This document shows, in pieces, positions 22,813 to 34,776 of a stretch of DNA of 64,000 bases (within the stretch, counting starts at the first letter, position 1; each line of letters starts with the position of its first letter). Source of the DNA: Rana temporaria (Eukaryota; Chordata; Amphibia; Anura; Ranidae); the NCBI RefSeq assembly GCF_905171775.1, contig NC_053489.1, positions 250,219,008 through 250,283,007 on the forward strand, in the 5' to 3' direction. Under the pieces are notes generated by a model. That model was not told the DNA's origin. It worked only from the letters and a program-made list of their open reading frames with translations, and made no database searches. A program made the position numbers and the translations under genes.

Positions 22813-23352
22813 AGAGTAACTCTGTGTAAACTACACTGCAGGTATTTTAACAAACTTTGTTGCAGATTCCTACCTTTGGTTATTTTTGAAGAAATAGTTG
22901 TTTATTTGTCTGTGTCCATGTCCAAAATAAATGTGAATGAGAGTGATTTCATAATTATCAATCCGCTGCTGCACCTGCATGGCTCTAATGAGGATAATGG
23001 CAGGGTCTGCATCCCTTGACGGGAATTCCTTTTGGAAGTATCTCACCAAAAATAACATTTTTCTTGCAGGGGATGCCGAAAACCTCACTTGCATCTTAGG
23101 GCAGACTACGAAAATCAGCCTAGAAGCATGCAGGAATATACATTTCTAGGGGGGCATTCTGTACACCATCTGTGTATAGAATGCCTCCAGGTTGTCATAT
23201 TGCATTACATTTAACAGAAATTTACAGTTCTGCAGATTGAAAAGGAAAGGTAATTTTTAATAACATTAAATTGCAATACTTGTGTCGCAATTGTATATGC
23301 TATGTTTTTTTTTATTTTTGCAATTTTTTTCCCATAAACATGGAGTTACCCT
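22813..23352. mobile_element. TTAA-site DNA element
   Basis: The ends AGAGTAACTCTGTG and CATGGAGTTACCCT are imperfect inverse complements, flanked by TTAA on both sides (22809-22812 and 23353-23356). TTAA insertion is characteristic of Kolobok and piggyBac families. No transposase frame is visible. Confidence 0.7.
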
Positions 23353-23539
23353 TTAATAGAATGTACAAAAACTACTCTTTGTGCCCATTGAACTGATGTG
23401 ATAATCTTTTCACATCTGTCTATGAAGCTCTCTGTAGAAATATGTCATCTGTATGTTCATGTTAAATATAATGAGGAATTCGAAAAGCGGAAGTTCCATT
23501 TTTGGGTGGAACTCCGCTTTAATGCAAAATTCCACTACA

Positions 23540-24640
23540 ACCAAGGGTTTCATTTTTCACTGCTATGTCATGCTCCTATCATCTTATCTAGAGGACTATC
23601 CATGTGAGGTATTGGAGAGGTGGGGTGAAGTTACCCTACAAGAGGATCAGTGGGAATGTGCTCTGGAGTCTGTCTAAATGAGCTTCTTCACCGTAACGCA
23701 AATGCTTTCCCAGCTATATATTTGACTCATAATACTCTTTCTAATTTACATAAGATTGGACTTTTGGAGACCCCTATTTGTAGTAAGTGTCACAGGGACA
23801 TGGGGACTTTATACACATGCTGGTGATAAGTACTGGGTGAGTGTCACCTAAACCATAAATTCAGTCTTTTAAGCTGATGCAAAATTAGAGCCCAATCTAT
23901 GACTTTTAGAAATACTAGATGAATATCAGTTAACAGGTCACATTAAAGCAGCTGTCTCTAGAGCCCTGTTCCAAACTAGGAAGCTTATGCAATGTTCTGA
24001 GCAACTACCAGTCCATCAAGAATGGATTCAGCATATGGGGCATATGCTACTGCCACGTACACACGATCGGAATTTCTGACAAGAAAAGTTCGATGTGAGC
24101 TTTTGGTCGGTGTGTAGGCCCCATCGGACTTTTTCTGTCAGAATTTCCGACAGCAAAAAAATGAGAGCTGGTTCTCAAATTTTCAGACGGGAAAAGTTCT
24201 TGTTGGAAATGACCTGTCTGTCTGTATGCAATTCCAACGTGCAAAGAAACATGCATGCTCGGAATAAATTTGACGCATGCTCAGAATCTTGAACTTACAT
24301 TTTCTCGGCTTGTTGTAGTGTTGTACGTCACCGCGTCCTTGACGGTCAGGATTTTGTGTGATTGTGTGTATGCAACATGAGCCAAAATTCAGTCGGAAAA
24401 AAATCCACGGTTTTCTTGTCGAAATTTACGATCGTGTGTACGCGGCATACGACTTGGGCATGTTTCAACATAGGGGGTACATTTTAAAAAGTGATTTATA
24501 ACTGGCAGGTCACACCTGACCTGTTGTCTCTTTATATTGTGCTAGACAGGATTGTGGGATTCATTCAATACCCTTGTGCTGCATGACTAAAGCTGTTACC
24601 TATATATGCTGATTTTTTTTTAATGGTTCTATGATACCTA
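23540..24640 (+). pseudogene. L1/Tx1-like ORF2 C-terminal fragment, plus strand
   Basis: The plus-strand frames around 23700-23830 read LTHNTLSNLHKIGLLETPIC followed by a cysteine/histidine stretch (SKCHRDMGTLYTCW), as in the ORF2 C-terminal zinc-knuckle region of L1-type LINEs. Further on come ALFQTRKLM and WIQHMGHMLL. The fragment is broken by the Harbinger-type MITE at 24051-24447 and by frameshifts. Identification is by motif resemblance only. Confidence 0.6.
24051..24447. mobile_element. PIF/Harbinger-type MITE
   Basis: The ends TGCCACGTACACACGATCGG and CGATCGTGTGTACGCGGCA are inverse complements, flanked by TAC on both sides. It is inserted in the LINE fragment. Confidence 0.85.
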
Positions 24641-25094
24641 TATTATTTCTATAATGTAACGTTAATGAAAACCAAGCTATGACTACCTTGAAGGCTTCTG
24701 TGTATGCTGAGATGAATGTGTATTCATCTCTTATTGTACACATTGTAATACCTGCTGGATGCAAGTTGTAAACATATTTTCAATACTTGATACTTATACC
24801 TGTCTAAAAAATGTAAATCTTTGTAACAATTTAAAATTTTAGCTCTCGGAATAAAAAATATATTTTTATGGCAGCAGTTTATAGACTCTATTCACAAAGG
24901 CAACACACCAGGATGAGAACGTGAATTTTTAAAAATGATGTGTTTTTTTCAGCTGAGTCCTATAAAATTTGAAAATGATAGTCACATGGCTAAAATGAAG
25001 GTCTTATTCCTGGTTTGTTAATTGATCCTTATGTGTGTCATGTCTTCATGAAAAAATATCCAATAGTCTGATGTTTTCTTCATGTCAGCCAGTT

Positions 25095-25243
25095 CCTGTC
25101 CTCATACAACATGTGATGATGTCGGTGATGTTTGTGTTGCTGTCACGTCCTTCCCACATTACTATACATCAAGGAGCTCAGAAGGATCCTCACTGGTACA
25201 CATCAGTCACACAGCAATCTTGTATGTTGTACATTCAGAGACA
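25095..25243 (+). promoter_or_regulatory. Near-invariant block upstream of V3 leader
   Basis: Same block as in the other cassettes but 149 bp long: a 6-bp deletion after CATACAACATGTG preserves the reading frame into the leader. An in-frame upstream ATG exists at 25082. Confidence 0.6.
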
Positions 25244-25730
25244 ATGATCAGCTTTATCCCATCTGTATTACTTACCTCCTTGCTGATACTTTATTTTTCA
25301 GGTAAGTATGGGGCAGTCCTTATAATACTGGTTTCAAAGTGATTTTCTTAAATTATTTTATGATACAACATGGAATGTAAATAAGGCTGAACTAATATTT
25401 GTTATTCTGTTGCAGGTTCTATCCAGGGTAATACTATAAACTCAACAGACCAGCATCTTTTTTGTGAAAATGGAGAAACAATAACATTATCCTGTAACTA
25501 CTCCACTAGTAGCACTACTCCATACCTGTACTGGTATCGTCAGTATCCTCATCAGATACAGTATATTCTTGTGCATGGAGCAAAGAGTTACTCTAAATTC
25601 AAGAATAATAACACAGAATTAGAGAGTGGAAAGTTCCAATCAGAGACCGGCGACACTCATACGTCTTTAACCATCCATCGCCTGTCAGTGTCAGATTCAG
25701 CCGTGTACCTGTGTGCTCTGAGTGATGGTG
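25244..25730 (+). CDS. TRAV: T-cell receptor alpha/delta-type V gene, V3
   Basis: The leader exon is 25244-25301 with donor GTAAGTA, the intron 25302-25415 ending in TTGCAG, and the V exon 25416-25730. Cys27, Trp40 (here YWYRQYPHQ) and Cys100 are present and the frame is intact to CALSDG. Unusually there is an extra cysteine at V-exon residue 17 (LFCENGE where V2 has LFGEIGE), an odd residue with no visible partner. CDR2 also differs (VHGAKSYSKFK instead of HQGAKSYSNIK). It is probably recombination-competent; the extra Cys could affect folding or pairing. Confidence 0.88.
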
Positions 25731-25769
25731 CACAGTGCTACATATCTGCTCAAGAGCAATGCTAAAACT
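25731..25769 (+). promoter_or_regulatory. 23-RSS of V3
   Basis: Heptamer CACAGTG at 25731-25737, 23-bp spacer, nonamer GCTAAAACT at 25761-25769. Confidence 0.9.
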
Positions 25770-26189
25770 TTCTGTTCACTACATCATCTTCACCACTAGA
25801 TGGTACTGTTTCTTCATGGTTATATGATCATCATAATAACTTGAACTGAAATATATTCATGTGCATATGGAATACATAGTATAAAACTAAGATTTATTGT
25901 TGGCATTTATTAATACAAAATAAACTAGCATAAAAAGCACAAGTATGCATTTTCTATGTTTGTACATGTACCACTTGGCTGGGCTCTTTAAATAGTGCCT
26001 CTCCTCCTCCACATTGGAGATTGGCAGTGGCTTCTGTATACCTTTTGTGCTGCCCGTATGCACAGCATTGGGAATGGTGTACAGTTGTAGTATAGAGCAG
26101 GTGTATGCATGTAGAGGGGACTCCATAGGTTCTGGCAGCAAGGGGAAACATTTAGAATAGTGAGAGTGTTGGTGTGTCTGGGGGTTACT

Positions 26190-27515
26190 TTTAGGGTTGT
26201 TCCGATACCGATACCGAGCATTTTCCTGAGTACTTGTAGCGCAGCTGAGGCTGCAGAGAAAGGGACTGGGGAATCTGTGTCCTCAGTCCCTTTCCCTGTC
26301 TCAAAAGGGAGATGTCAGAGGTCTGTTAAGACCCCTGATATCTCACCAAAGCCCCCCAACAGGGCTGATAAAAAAATTGCAATAAATAAATGAAAAAATT
26401 ATTGTAAAAAATTAAAAATTAAATAAAAAACACACCGACATTGTACACCCCCCCCTTAACCTCCCTGGCGGTATTATTCTGTCTGGAATTACGTACCAAA
26501 AGCGGTACAATTATTTTGCAAGGAAATTTGGCGTTTTATACTGTAGGCCTGCAATTCTTAGGAATAACTCATTTAAATCTCACCAGAGTCTAGTAGGCAT
26601 CCCGGGTATGATTTTTTTTTAAAAACAAAAATTATAAATTATAATATAATAAATAATTATAAATAATTATAACAAATAATAATATAATTATAATAAAAAT
26701 GATTCAATAATGTAATCAACTCAAAATCACTGAAATTTGCTCAGTTGCAGAATTGTCGCTGTCATTACTTTTATTTTTTTTATGACAAATTTCTCCACAA
26801 ATCGCTATCGCACAATTCTGCAAGTGATTTTAATTTATTATCGCTGTTTTCTAGCTGCTCTAAAACCATTTTTGACATAAAGGGACACTTTTTGGTTGCT
26901 ATGGACAATTTACAGTTTGCAGGCAGAAGGAACAGTTTTTATTATATAAAAGAACATGTAGGACACTGGGCAGACCACTAGGGACAAAGGGGATGTGTAT
27001 TTTTTACATACAGTACTGTAATCTATAAGATTACAGTATACTGTATGTAATGTGTTTGTTTACTTTTTTGAATTTGGCGCCGTTCTCCGCTCCCGTGCGT
27101 CGTAACGTCGCAGGGAACGGAGATCGGCGGCACATGGGGACATTGTGAATCGAGCGAGGACCCGCTCGCTCACACAGCGGGGATGCATCGCAGGATCCAG
27201 GGACAAGGTGAGTAACTTGTCTGTGGATTCAGCGAGCAGGTAAGCCGCGCCGCTGCACGCTCTGCACATCTACCCCGAGCGTGACTCGGGGATACCGATC
27301 CTGGCATGGAAAAACCACCCCGAGTCACGCTCTGGGATACCGCCAGGGAGGTTAAAAAATAGAAAGCATTGCAAAAAAAATGTAAAAAAAATAAATAAAA
27401 AAATTGTAAAAAAAAAAAAATACTGACACATGTGCCACTGTCACATGAGATTAAAAAAAAACGTATCGGCAATCGGTGAGTACTTGAAAAAAAGTATCGG
27501 GACAATACCAAACTC
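26190..27515. mobile_element. Element with GGTTGTCCCGATACC-type ends, split by a TTAA element
   Basis: The left side carries GGTTGTTCCGATACCGATAC and the right side, read inversely, TATTGTCCCGATACTT, with GAGTACTTG motifs mirrored inside. A second left end of the same kind is at 46991. The exact target duplication is unclear, so the boundaries are approximate. The TTAA element at 26460-27351 sits inside. Confidence 0.55.
26460..27351. mobile_element. TTAA-site element (piggyBac-like ends), non-autonomous
   Basis: The ends CCTCCCTGGCGGTATTATTC and TACCGCCAGGGAGG are inverse complements, flanked by TTAA (26456-26459 and 27352-27355). Inverted CC/GG ends on TTAA suit piggyBac-type elements. No transposase frame is present. 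Confidence 0.82.
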
Positions 27516-27589
27516 AGATTTTTTTTAATATTATCTGTTTAATGAAACAATATATTTAAAGTGTTACTAAAGGTAATTTTTTTTTGTTA

Positions 27590-28015
27590 AGCCCTGTACA
27601 CACGGGCAAGAATCTCGTCAGGAAAAAAACGTTGTTGCTGCCCAAGCGTACAGACTCTCCTTTCAAAAGAACCGCGGTTCTCTTGAAAGGCAAGAACGCG
27701 GTGACGTAATCGCGCACGACAAGCACGCGCTCGTCACATTCGATCCTGTCGCTACCATCGTGCTGCACCCTACCTATGCCTAGGAAGCTGCCGTGCATGC
27801 GCCAAAGTCATTTCGAGCATGCGCGGGTTTCCACGGGGACCAGGTAAGTATACACACTCTCGGGTTTCTCTATTTTTCTCGTCTAGATTCTGGGCAGTTT
27901 TCTTGTCGAGAAACCTGAAAGCCTCGTACATACGCTCGGTATACTCGGCAAGAAAGCTCTGCCAGCAGTTTTCTTGCTGGTTCTTGCCGAGTAAACCGAG
28001 CGTGTGTACTAGGCT
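27590..28015. mobile_element. PIF/Harbinger-type MITE
   Basis: The ends AGCCCTGTACACACGGGCAA and GAGCGTGTGTACTAGGCT are inverted. The flanking triplets are TTA and TCA, one mismatch. The interior has mirrored TTCTTGCCGAGTA/TACTCGGCAAGAA arms. Confidence 0.72.
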
Positions 28016-28119
28016 TCAGAATAATAAACATGTTATACTCACCTGCTCTATACAATGGTTTTGTGGCCCTGGACATCCTCTTCTAGGGTCCTCCACCGGT
28101 GATCTTCTTTGTGTACCCC

Positions 28120-28890
28120 CATCTGTAATATGCTGTTCAATTTTGGGCTCCATTTCTCAAAAAGGATATCGGGGAACTGGAGAAAGTGCAGGGAATGGGC
28201 AACCAAACTGATAAGAGGCATGGAGGAGCTCAGCTATGAGGAAAGATTAGAGGAACTGAATTGATCCACTCTTGAGATTAAGGGGGGGATATGATCAACA
28301 TGTACAAATATATAAGAGGTCCATACAGTGGACTTGGTGTTGAGTTATTCACTTTACGGTCAATACAGAGGACACAGGGACACTCTTTACGTCTAGAGGA
28401 AAAGAGATTTCATCTCCAAATACGGAAAGGTTTCTTCACAGTAATGCCGCGTACACACGATAGGTTAGTCTGAAGAAAACGGTCCATCAGACTAACCTAT
28501 CGTGTGTACGCAGCATAAGAGCTGTGAAAATGTGGAACAGACTCCCTCCAGAGGTGGTTCTGGCCAGCTCAGTAGATTGCTTTAAGAAAGGTCTGGATAC
28601 TTTCCTAAATGTACAGAATATAACTGAGTACTAAGATTTGTAGGTAAAGTTGATCCGGGGAAAATCCAATTGCCTCATGGGGGATCAGGAAGGAATTTTT
28701 TCCCCTGCTGTAGCAAATTGGATCATGCTCTGCTGGGGTTTTTTTTGCCTTCCTCTGGAGCAACTGTGGGTATAGAATTGGGTTCATGGGATTGTACGAT
28801 ATATTTTTTTTTTTTTATGGTTGATGGTTTAGATGGATTTGTGTATTTTTTCAATCGGACTAACTATGTAACTATAGCAAGCCGCCTAAT
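28120..28890 (+). mobile_element. CR1-like LINE 3' fragment, plus strand
   Basis: The plus-strand translation near 28130-28340 resembles the C-terminal end of CR1-type ORF2 (LSYEERLEEL, MINMYKYIRGPYSG, then SLRLEEKRFHLQIRKGFFTV). The 3' end at 28860-28880 is ACTATGTAACTATAG, the same type of tail as the minus-strand LINE at 8701. The 71-bp MITE interrupts it at 28445. This fragment seeded the tandem array. Confidence 0.7.
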
Positions 28891-31013
28891 AAGGGGGCAC
28901 ACAGAGCGTCTTTGCTCCTGAGCTTAGCCCTGCCTCCGCTTCCTCCTCACTGAATTTGATTGACAGCAGCAGTGAGCAGAAAGGGGTTATTGTTGACAGC
29001 TGACAGCAAGGTCTGAGACCAACATCCATGCAAATGTACATAGTGTGGAATTGTGCAGATCATACTGTGAAATAACCCCCTCCCCTGACCCAAAGCACCC
29101 ACCCCCCATGTTGAGGGAATGTAGCCTAGTATGGTTCAGGGGGGGGCGTTTGCTTACCCCCCCCCCTTTCCTGAACTGGCAGCCTGCATGCTCGGACGAA
29201 TAGGGGTCTCGTATGGATTTTGGGGGGGGCTCCATGCTATTTTTACGGTCAATACAGAGGACACAGGGACACTCTTTACGTCTAGAGGAAAAGAGATTTC
29301 ATCTCCAAATACGGAAAGGTTTCTTCACAGTAATGCCGCGTACACACGATAGGTTAGTCTGAAGAAAACGGTCCATCAGACTAACCTATCGTGTGTACGC
29401 AGCATAAGAGCTGTGAAAATGTGGAACAGACTCCCTCCAGAGGTGGTTCTGGCCAGCTCAGTAGATTGCTTTAAGAAAGGTCTGGATACTTTCCTAAATG
29501 TACAGAATATAACTGAGTACTAAGATTTGTAGGTAAAGTTGATCCGGGGAAAATCCAATTGCCTCATGGGGGATCAGGAAGGAATTTTTTCCCCTGCTGT
29601 AGCAAATTGGATCATGCTCTGCTGGTTTTTTTTTTGCCTTCCTCTGGAGCAACTGTGGGTATAGAATTGGGTTCATGGGATTGTACGATATATTTTTTTT
29701 TTTTTATGGTTGATGGTTTAGATGGATTTGTGTATTTTTTCAATCGGACTAACTATGTAACTATAGCAAGCCGCCTAATAAGGGGGCACACAGAGCGTCT
29801 TTGCTCCTGAGCTTAGCCCTGCCTCCGCTTCCTCCTCACTGAATTTGATTGACAGCAGCAGTGAGCAGAAAGGGGTTATTGTTGACAGCTGACAGCAAGG
29901 TCTGAGACCAACATCCATGCAAATGTACATAGTGTGGAATTGTGCAGATCATACTGTGAAATAACCCCCTCCCCTGACCCAAAGCACCCACCCCCCATGT
30001 TGAGGGAATGTAGCCTAGTATGGTTCAGGGGGGGCGTTCGCTTACCCCCCCCTTTCCTGAACTGGCAGCCTGCATGCTCGGACGAATAGGGGTCTCGTAT
30101 GGATTTTGGGGGGGGCTCCATGCTATTTTTACGGTCAATACAGAGGACACAGGGACACTCTTTACGTCTAGAGGAAAAGAGATTTCATCTCCAAATACGG
30201 AAAGGTTTCTTCACAGTAATGCCGCGTACACACGATAGGTTAGTCTGAAGAAAACGGTCCATCAGACTAACCTATCGTGTGTACGCAGCATAAGAGCTGT
30301 GAAAATGTGGAACAGACTCCCTCCAGAGGTGGTTCTGGCCAGCTCAGTAGATTGCTTTAAGAAAGGTCTGGATACTTTCCTAAATGTACAGAATATAACT
30401 GAGTACTAAGTTTTGTAGGTAAAGTTGATCCGGGGAAAATCCAATTGCCTCATGGGGGATCAGGAAGGAATTTTTTCCCCTGCTGTAGCAAATTGGATCA
30501 TGCTCTGCTGTTTTTTTTTTTTTGCCTTCCTCTGGAGCAACTGTGGGTATAGAATTGGGTTTATGGGATTGTACGATATATTTTTTTTTTTTTTATGGTT
30601 GATGGTTTAGATGGATTTGTGTATTTTTTCAATCGGACTAACTATGTAACTATAGCAAGCCGCCTAATAAGGGGGCACACAGAGCGTCTTTGCTCCTGAG
30701 CTTAGCCCTGCCTCCGCTTCCTCCTCACTGAATTTGATTGACAGCAGCAGTGAGCAGAAAGGGGTTATTGTTGACAGCTGACAGCAAGGTCTGAGACCAA
30801 CATCCATGCAAATGTACATAGTGTGGAATTGTGCAGATCATACTGTGAAATAACCCCCTCCCCTGACCCAAAGCACCCACCCCCCCATGTTGAGGGAATG
30901 TAGCCTAGTATGGTTCAGGGGGGGCGTTCGCTTACCCCCCCTTTCCTGAACTGGCAGCCTGCATGCTCGGACGAATAGGGGTCTCGTATGGATTTTGGGG
31001 GGGCTCCATGCTA
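28353..31013. repeat. Three-copy tandem array, unit about 888 bp
   Basis: Units begin at TTTACGGTCAATACAG: 28353-29241 (889 bp), 29242-30127 (886 bp) and 30128 to about 31013. Copies differ only at homopolymer runs and rare substitutions. Each unit holds a CR1 3' end with a 71-bp Harbinger-type MITE, then about 360 bp of other DNA ending GGGGCTCCATGCTATTTT. The first unit is continuous with more CR1 sequence on its left, so the array arose by duplication from inside a LINE insertion. Confidence 0.93.
28445..28515. mobile_element. Minimal 71-bp Harbinger-type MITE (first of three copies)
   Basis: It is almost entirely palindromic: TGCCGCGTACACACGATAGG at one end, its inverse at the other, and TAA flanks on both sides. 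Identical copies lie at 29334-29404 and 30220-30290 because the whole unit was tandemly duplicated. Confidence 0.88.
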
Positions 31014-31482
31014 TTTTTTTTTTTTTTTACATTTTGGAGTGGGGTTCCCCCTCAAGATCCATACCGGACCTGAAGGGGCTGATTTCTATTAATTTGGCAT
31101 GAGGTTTCATCTATACCAGAGCCAAAGGAATAGTTTTGGTTGGTCAAAGGACAAGTCGCAACCATCTCAAAGTCAGATCAAAATTGGATCCCGTTCATTG
31201 AAGTCGCATGGCAAAGTCGGATCGGAAGCCGCGCAACTTCCATATCGGATCAGTGTGAACATAGCCTAAAGCAGACATTACATTTGCTTTCAGGTTACTC
31301 CCAATCCACTCAATGTGCTTCAAGAATGTGTATGAGAAAGTGTAACAAGTCAGGGGTATCCAGAGCATAATCTAAACAAGATAGAACTCTATATGTTTTT
31401 GACTGGGAAGAACACTCTCTGCCAATGTGGAACGTCCACCGCCAAATATTAATTTAGTCTATAGCACATATAGGTCATACAC

Positions 31483-31639
31483 CATGGGTGCTCAACCTGT
31501 GGCCCTCCAGCTGTTGCGGAACTACAAGTCCCATGAGGTATTGCAAGATTGACAGTTACAAGCATTTCTCCCAAAGGCAGAGGCACAATGGGACTTGTAG
31601 TTCTGCAACAGCTGGAGGGCCACAGGTTGAGCACCCATG
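31483..31639. mobile_element. hAT foldback MITE (157 bp)
   Basis: Arms of about 50 bp beginning CATGGGTGCTCAACCTGTGG are inverted around a short core. The flanking 8-mers TCATACAC and CCATACAC differ at one position, fitting a hAT target duplication. Confidence 0.88.
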
Positions 31640-31994
31640 CCATACACCAATTAACAAAACACCTGGGTTCAGACTGGAGGGGCCAAAGCCTGTCCAGAGC
31701 TGAATGCAGGACTGCGTTAAAAGGACAGTCATACATTTAGGAAACTGCCATATCTAAGTATCTATTTCCTCAAACAAGACTAAAGGAAGTGGGGGGTGTA
31801 ACATAAATGACCACCAGCAGCAGAGGTACATTAAACATTTTGTAGTAAACCAATATATATTGACCCCGAGAGTTGGAGGAGGTTTCAAGACATTGGAATG
31901 GGAGCTGTTTTCGAATCAGTATAGAGATACCCCAAGCATAATTCGAATAAGTGGAATTGAAGCCCTGGACAACCCAGCACCTTTTCAAAGCTAA

Positions 31995-32375
31995 TGCACC
32001 GTACACACGATCAGATTTTCCATCTGAAAAACCTTGGATGTTTTTTCTGACGGAATTCCGCTCAAGCTTGGCTTGCATACACACGGTCACACAAAAGTTC
32101 TCTGAACTGTCTGCCGGCAAGAACGCGGTGACGTACAACACTACGAAGAGCTGAGAAAATGAAGTTCAATGCTTCCGAGCATGCGTCAAATTGTTTCCGA
32201 GCATGCGTTGGAATGTTGCGTGTCGGAATTGCTACAGACGATCAGATCTCAATCTTTTGTTGGTGGAAATTCCGACAGCAAAAAGTCTGATGGAGCATAC
32301 ACAAGGTCGGAATTTCCGTTCAAAAGCTCCCATCGGATGTTTGCTGTCGGAAAATCCGATCGTGTTTATGGGGCA
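31995..32375. mobile_element. PIF/Harbinger-type MITE
   Basis: The ends TGCACCGTACACACGATCAG and CCGATCGTGTTTATGGGGCA are inverted, with TAA on both sides. The interior carries mirrored TTCCGA/TCGGAA motifs. Confidence 0.85.
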
Positions 32376-32684
32376 TAAGATTTTAGAACCTACTAAGCGG
32401 GTTTCTCGTAGACAAAGAATGTGGGGCCAACTAGTTTTTAAAAATTCGAACACACTAGCCCTTTTATAATTGAAATTTAGGCCCTTACATTCCATGAGAT
32501 AAAAGTACAGTAGATGCCATAATTGGGTAAAGTTGTGTAGCACGGTGTAGGGGAGCCCGGAACACCCAACCCAAAATAAGGTGACATTATACAATTAAGA
32601 GGGGGGAAAAGGAAGCACAGTACATTCATGCACTCAAACAAATGACAACACCCAGAATATAAGCCCCAAACTCGGGACAAGGGG

Positions 32685-33015
32685 GAGCTCTGCGGACCCT
32701 AATGTAAAGGGGAACTTTGATGTAAAGGGGAATGCTACGAACTATATTGTAAGGGGGGATGATGTGTAAGGTGGTCTCTCATTAACAGAGCCCCCCCCAC
32801 ATCAAATCCACAGATTTACCCTTACATCACGGTTTGCATTGTTCTCCTTTACATCAGGGTCTGCAGAGTTCCCCCTTGCACTGTAAGGGGGATTCCTGCA
32901 GACTCTGATGTAAAGAGGAACTCTAAAGAAATGGATTTAAGGGGGAACCCCAGGAACTCTGATATGGGGAGGGGACTCTGGTGACCCTAGACCACCTTCC
33001 GCAGAGTGAATACAC
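32685..33015. repeat. Fragment of the GATGTAAAGGGG repeat (hAT interior relative)
   Basis: Repeated CTCTGATGTAAAG and CCTGCAGACTCTGATG motifs align with 8100-8370 inside the hAT element at 7759-8634, including the run ACCACCTTCCGCAGAGTGAATACACTA. No termini are visible here, so it is a truncated relative. Confidence 0.65.
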
Positions 33016-33520
33016 TATGGTAAAGAGTGTGGAATATGAGTGGAACAAGTGAACTTAGCCTTTACACATTTACACATTCATTTGCAATATCTGATTCATA
33101 TACCCAACTAGAAAAATAAAAATGTTCTAACATTTTTGTCCTCAAAAAACATACTTTGTTCAAATGCATTTTCGAAAAAAAGCACACACGGTAGTGAAAG
33201 CAAACGATATTGCCATCATGTAATGACCGGATTTTAAACGATAAATCGTTCAATGGACATAAATGCATCAGTTTCTCGTTTGTTTTTTGCTTCTGGGTCA
33301 CATGTGTGCAGTACCAACAGTTACATTTTTAACGGGCGAGAGACACATTAACCTTTCAATCTATCATCTGTTTGGCAGACATTCTTCAAACTTTTCCTTA
33401 GATTGTTTGGCTCAAAAACATCACAACCGGTTTTAAATTTGTGCCCATTAACTGGATGAAAAACGAATGAACAGTCTAAATGACAGATTATTGCATGATT
33501 TTTCCTCTAGTGTATGGGCA
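33016..33520 (+). other. V4 cassette upstream flank
   Basis: TTTGCAATATCTGATTCATATACCCAACTAG and following sequence align with the V1, V3 and V5 flanks. No gene is seen. It is interrupted by the retroposon at 33538. Confidence 0.6.
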
Positions 33521-33537
33521 CCATTATGTCTATCATA

Positions 33538-34011
33538 TGTATCAAAAGGGGATCGATTCTGATTAATCTTTCTTGTATCATTGATATAGTGTTATGTTTT
33601 CTTTCCTCCACCCCCACCCCCCCTTCCTAATGGAAGGTGCTTCTATATAAATGGAGCCGTGGGTGGGGCTGATGGTTGGATTAAAATATGCAATATGTTT
33701 AATATATTTTTCTGTACATTCTCATTCAGTCACAACCAATTAAACCTCTGAAGAAGACCATTAAGGTCGAAACACGTTAGGATACGGTTTATACATGAAA
33801 TATATGTATTCAGCTGTATAAATGATTTGTTGTGTACTGTAAAATATTATATGAACTTTTATGTCTTTTGTAATGCCGCAACTCATATCCTATTTATATT
33901 TCCCCACTTCCCCTTTTGATACATGTGAATAAATACTTTTTTCACTAATTGCATCTAACTCGTCTAATTGAGCTGCCTAAAAACCCCACCCGGGAAACTT
34001 TCTCTGTTGTT
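33538..34011 (+). mobile_element. Retroposed GAAACG-type sequence with 17-bp target duplication
   Basis: CCATTATGTCTATCATA is duplicated exactly at 33521-33537 and 34012-34028. The insert holds CTCTGAAGAAGACCATTAAGG, then GGTCGAAACACGTTAGG, then an AATAAATAC stretch. Long exact duplications indicate target-primed reverse transcription. It entered just ahead of the V4 promoter block. Confidence 0.82.
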
Positions 34012-34085
34012 CCATTATGTCTATCATAGACTTGTCTTCACTAAAAGATATCTGACAGTCTGATTTTTTTCCTTGTCAGCCAGTC

Positions 34086-34240
34086 CCTGTCCTCATACAA
34101 CATGTGGGTGTGTTGATGTCAGTGATGTTTGTGTTGCTGTCACATCCTTCCCACATTACTATACATCAAGGAGCTCAGAAGGATCCTCACTGGTACACAT
34201 CAGTCACACAGCAATCTTGTATGTTGTACATTCAGAGACA
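34086..34240 (+). promoter_or_regulatory. Near-invariant block upstream of V4 leader
   Basis: 155 bp, nearly identical to the other cassettes. The frame into the leader is open, but the codon at 34073 where V2 and V3 have an ATG is TTG (CCTTGTCAGCC), so an N-terminally extended protein would not start there. Confidence 0.6.
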
Positions 34241-34737
34241 ATGATCAGCTTTATCCCATCTGTATTACTTACCTCCTTGCTGATACTTTATTTATCAGGT
34301 AAGTATGGTGCAGTCCTTACAATGCTGGTTTCACTGTGATTTTTTATTTTATTATTTTACAACACAAATGACACAACATTAATGAAATAAAGCTGAGCTA
34401 ATTTTACTTGTTATTGTTTCAGGTTCTGTCCACGGATATAATATAAACTCAACAGACAAGCATCTTTTTGGAGAAACTGGAGAAACAATAACATTATCCT
34501 GTACTTACTCCATTAGTAGTACTACTCCATACCTGTTCTGGTATCGTCAGTATCCTCATCAGATACAGTATATTCTTCACCAGGGGGCAAAGAGTTACTC
34601 TAACATCAAGAATAATAACATAGAATTGGAGTCTGGAAAGTTTCAATCAGAGACCAGTGACAATCATACAACTTTAACTATCCATCGCCTGTCAGTGTCG
34701 GATTCAGCCGTGTACCTGTGTGCTCTGAGTGATGGTG
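34241..34737 (+). CDS. TRAV: T-cell receptor alpha/delta-type V gene, V4
   Basis: The leader exon is 34241-34298 (MISFIPSVLLTSLLILYLS), donor GTAAGTA, intron 34299-34422 ending in TTTCAG, and V exon 34423-34737. Cys27, Trp40 and Cys100 are present, the frame is open through CALSDG, and the joint codon is the usual Gly. The FR1 start VHGYNINSTD pairs it with V2, but CDR1 (ISSTTPY) is closer to V3, hinting at mosaic exchange. It shows no defect and is the best candidate, with V2, for a fully functional gene. Confidence 0.92.
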
Positions 34738-34776
34738 CACAGTGTTACATATCCGCTCAGGAGCAATGCTAAAACT
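34738..34776 (+). promoter_or_regulatory. 23-RSS of V4
   Basis: Heptamer CACAGTG at 34738-34744, 23-bp spacer, nonamer GCTAAAACT at 34768-34776. Confidence 0.9.

Noticed and set aside
24047..24292. Short frames overlapping 24051-24447
   Set aside because: They fall entirely in a self-complementary MITE; the frames on both strands mirror each other.
26160..26393. 77-codon plus-strand frame
   Set aside because: It lies within the GGTTGTCCCGATACC-end element; no homology recognised.
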